Part shown: positions 5,350 through 6,828 of the stretch, in pieces
Layout of the letters: the number at the start of each line of letters is the position of its first letter
How positions within the stretch are numbered: the first letter of the stretch is position 1
Source of the DNA: JASFWK01 sp050049355
GTDB taxonomy: Bacteria > Chloroflexota > Anaerolineae > B4-G1 > DUEL01
DNA length: 6,828 nt
Direction: 5' to 3'
Assembly: GCA_050049355.1 (NCBI GenBank)
Contig: JASFWK010000113.1
Coordinates: 1 to 6,828 of the forward strand
Position numbers and translations under genes: made by a program
Notes under the pieces: model-generated
Databases searched by the model: none
What the model was told of the DNA's origin: nothing
The model's input: the letters and a program-made list of their open reading frames with translations, nothing else

Positions 5350-5896
5350 GAACATAGAGCGTATACTTGGAGCGATACGGGCCCTCTCTGACCAGCAGCG
5401 GCAGCAATTGCTCCGGCGCTTGGTGCAGGAGCATGGCCTGCCTGCGCCTCCGTCGCTGCCTTTGGAGTTCAAGGTCGCCCCGCTGGAGGGCCAAGCCAAC
5501 TACGTGGTCGTCTTCGATGGTGGCAGTCAGGGCAACCCTGGCCCTGGCTACGGCAGCTATCATCTCACGCGCACATCGGACGACCGAAGCGATCTAGTGC
5601 GACTGGACTTCGGGCGTGATATGACCAATAACGAGGCTGAGTACCAAACCCTCATGGCCGCGTTGGAGGGGCTGACGGACCGCATTCACGCCGCAGGCCA
5701 GGATCCGGGCGAGTTCACCGTGGAGATACAGGGAGATAGTGCGCTGGTCCTCCATCAGGTTGAGGGTGACTGGAAGGCGAAGGACGACCGCATGCGTGCG
5801 CTGCGCAACCGGGTGCGAGAACTGCTGGCCCGTTTCAAAGGCCACCGGCTGGTGCTCCGGGAGCGGGAAGAGATTGTGCAGGTTCTGGGGCACTGA
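5342..5896 (+). CDS. RNase HI-like protein (reverse-transcriptase-like RNase H fold)
   Basis: This 184-residue protein would cut RNA in RNA-DNA hybrids if active. Residues 1-40 are an extra helical N-terminus (ALSDQQRQQLLRRLVQ, then a Pro-rich linker) whose role I do not recognise. The RNase H fold starts near residue 53: YVVVFDGGSQGNPGPGYGSY with Asp59, TNNEAEYQTLMAALE with Glu98, and VEIQGDSALVLHQVEG with Asp132, which are the first three catalytic carboxylates. The usual C-terminal RExN-x-x-AD segment carrying the fourth carboxylate is replaced by LREREEIVQVLGH and the stop. The protein may use His184 or another residue, be less active, or have a non-catalytic role. The GTG start overlaps the metallo-hydrolase stop by 8 nt with only a poor Shine-Dalgarno, so translation is probably coupled. 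Family assignment is firm; activity is uncertain. Confidence 0.87.
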   Translation: MDENIERILGAIRALSDQQRQQLLRRLVQEHGLPAPPSLPLEFKVAPLEGQANYVVVFDGGSQGNPGPGYGSYHLTRTSDDRSDLVRLDFGRDMTNNEAEYQTLMAALEGLTDRIHAAGQDPGEFTVEIQGDSALVLHQVEGDWKAKDDRMRALRNRVRELLARFKGHRLVLREREEIVQVLGH

Positions 5897-5965
5897 CGCT
5901 GCGGTGGCGCCGGCCTCACCCTCCGCTTCCACCCTCCTCTGTTCACATGGGCTGCGGGTGTAGAT

Positions 5966-6790
5966 GTGCGGAAGCCCAACCTCCGGCTGGTGGTCCCCTT
6001 CGCTCTGATTGCGCTGGTGAGTGTTGGCTTGACGGTTGGAATTCACCTGTGGCGCCGCTTCGGCGGCGTACTCTTTCCACCACCGGTCCCCACGTTCGCC
6101 AGCGCATCCTCATACGCCCCTTGGCCCACGCCAGTTGTCGCCAGGGAGTTTGACTTCCCTCTGCTGCCTGCTCAACGGTACGGTCCGTACATCCAGGGGG
6201 TAACCGGACCGCTTGCGGTGGATACTCGCTACGGCGCGCAGAACCCGGCCATGGGGACGCGCCCCAATTGCTTCCGCAGCGCCAATGGTGAAAGTGTCCC
6301 CTTCAGGCAACTCTACCACGCCGGAATGGATCTCTTTGCGCTGGACAGTGCGGGGCGTGTCGTGTGGGGGGAAGTTGCACACACGCCGGTCTATGCCGTG
6401 GCCGATGGTGTGGTCGTCTTCAAGAAGGACGCAGCCGGCGATGGACAGATAGTCATCGTTGAGCACCTGCTTGAAGACGGCGGCACCGTATACTCGGTCT
6501 ACTGGCATGTGGGCCATGTGCAGGTGCGCGAAGGGGAGCCTGTGACGCGTGGGCAGGTGATCGCCGTCGTCTTCAACAAAGGACTCAACAGCCATCTGCA
6601 CTGGGAGATGCGCACCTTTCGAGATGGGTCGAATCTCTTTCCGCCGGGGACGGCCGGCGCGCGCGGCACCTGTAATGGCCATGTACCGGGCGTCGGATAT
6701 ACCTGGGACGACGGCCCGGACAGTGCTCAACCCAGTGCTTACGGGTATCTGGACCCCGAGGTCTTCGTCAGGAGCCACCAGCGCCCCTGA
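5966..6790 (+). CDS. Membrane-anchored M23 (LytM/LasA-type) metallopeptidase
   Basis: This is a 274-residue protein with a short basic N-terminus and one hydrophobic segment (about residues 7-29), read as a signal anchor or uncleaved signal peptide, so the enzyme domain lies outside the cytoplasm. A Pro-rich linker follows (38-58), then about 50 residues of unassigned sequence. The M23 domain covers about 105-220. H118-x-x-x-D122 (YHAGMD) and H210-L-H212 (NSHLHWE) supply the zinc ligands, and His181 (VYWH) occupies the usual catalytic/stabilising position. PVYAVADGVVVF and VREGEPVTRGQVIAVV are typical lysostaphin-fold strands. M23 enzymes cut peptidoglycan cross-bridges or, when degenerate, regulate amidases; all key residues are present here. 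The usual Gly-rich stretch before HLH (GxTGxSxGpHLHFE) is shortened to VFNKGLNSHLHWE. It lies 69 nt after the RNase H gene. The GTG at 5966 is the only sensible start, although its Shine-Dalgarno is weak. Confidence 0.9.
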   Translation: MRKPNLRLVVPFALIALVSVGLTVGIHLWRRFGGVLFPPPVPTFASASSYAPWPTPVVAREFDFPLLPAQRYGPYIQGVTGPLAVDTRYGAQNPAMGTRPNCFRSANGESVPFRQLYHAGMDLFALDSAGRVVWGEVAHTPVYAVADGVVVFKKDAAGDGQIVIVEHLLEDGGTVYSVYWHVGHVQVREGEPVTRGQVIAVVFNKGLNSHLHWEMRTFRDGSNLFPPGTAGARGTCNGHVPGVGYTWDDGPDSAQPSAYGYLDPEVFVRSHQRP

Positions 6791-6793
6791 GAT

Positions 6794-6810
6794 AGGACTA
6801 ATAGCGTCCT
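6794..6810 (+). terminator. Short hairpin after the M23 peptidase gene, possible weak terminator
   Basis: AGGAC (6794-6798) pairs with GTCCT (6806-6810) around a 7-nt loop, 3 nt after the stop codon. The following sequence is C- and T-rich, with TGTTCTT at the window end. The stem is short and no continuous U-tract is seen, so its role is doubtful. Confidence 0.25.
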
Positions 6811-6828
6811 CTGACTCCCCCTGTTCTT

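Noticed and set aside
6110..6778. 222-codon open frame on the - strand opposite the M23 gene
   Set aside because: The M23 frame has all catalytic motifs, whereas this frame has no protein-like features.
1..6828. CRISPR arrays, tRNA or rRNA genes, insertion sequences, CIRCE or HAIR operators
   Set aside because: No regularly spaced repeats, T-arm motifs, transposase-like frames, TTAGCACTC/GAGTGCTAA pairs or CTTGAGT/ACTCAAG pairs were seen by eye.

Overview
The window is a GC-rich bacterial chromosome segment that is densely coded on the + strand only. Gene content and order suggest a deep-branching, possibly thermophilic Gram-positive-like or Chloroflexota-type bacterium: dnaK-grpE-dnaJ-merR order, a DnaJ without zinc finger, an HtrA-type lipoprotein, and a small RNase HI-like protein. 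The phylum is an inference from style and was not tested by a search.

Region 1 (1-2453) is a heat-shock chaperone operon. It holds the 3' end of dnaK, a perfect 14-bp intergenic hairpin, grpE, a type II (CbpA-like) dnaJ, and a small MerR-type gene whose GTG start overlaps the dnaJ stop. The Hsp70 machine (DnaK), its nucleotide exchange factor (GrpE) and its J-domain co-chaperone are therefore made together. The last gene would be either a feedback repressor (HspR-like) or a J-protein modulator (CbpM-like). The operon promoter lies upstream of the window.

Region 2 (2454-3886) is a 263-nt gap with a short degenerate tandem repeat, followed by an HtrA/DegP-family serine protease. The protease has a lipoprotein signal peptide, an intact His-Asp-Ser triad and one PDZ domain. 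It would handle misfolded proteins outside the membrane and so complements the cytoplasmic chaperones.

Region 3 (3887-4512) is a 626-nt stretch without a protein gene, and it is the least ordinary part of the window. It holds a good sigma70-type promoter (TTGCAC, 17 nt, extended -10 TATAGT), about 225 nt of highly foldable non-coding sequence closed by a long-range 10-bp stem, and a strong Rho-independent terminator. Together these look like a free-standing small RNA gene that I cannot assign to a known family. After about 230 nt with nothing recognisable, a second, near-consensus promoter (TTGACA, 17 nt, TATTCT) drives the next gene.

Region 4 (4513-6790) encodes a metallo-beta-lactamase-fold hydrolase with all metal ligands, an RNase HI-like protein that overlaps it by 8 nt and lacks the usual fourth acidic residue, and a membrane-anchored M23 (LytM-type) metallopeptidase. 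The first two are probably translationally coupled. The window ends 38 nt after the peptidase stop, with a weak hairpin.
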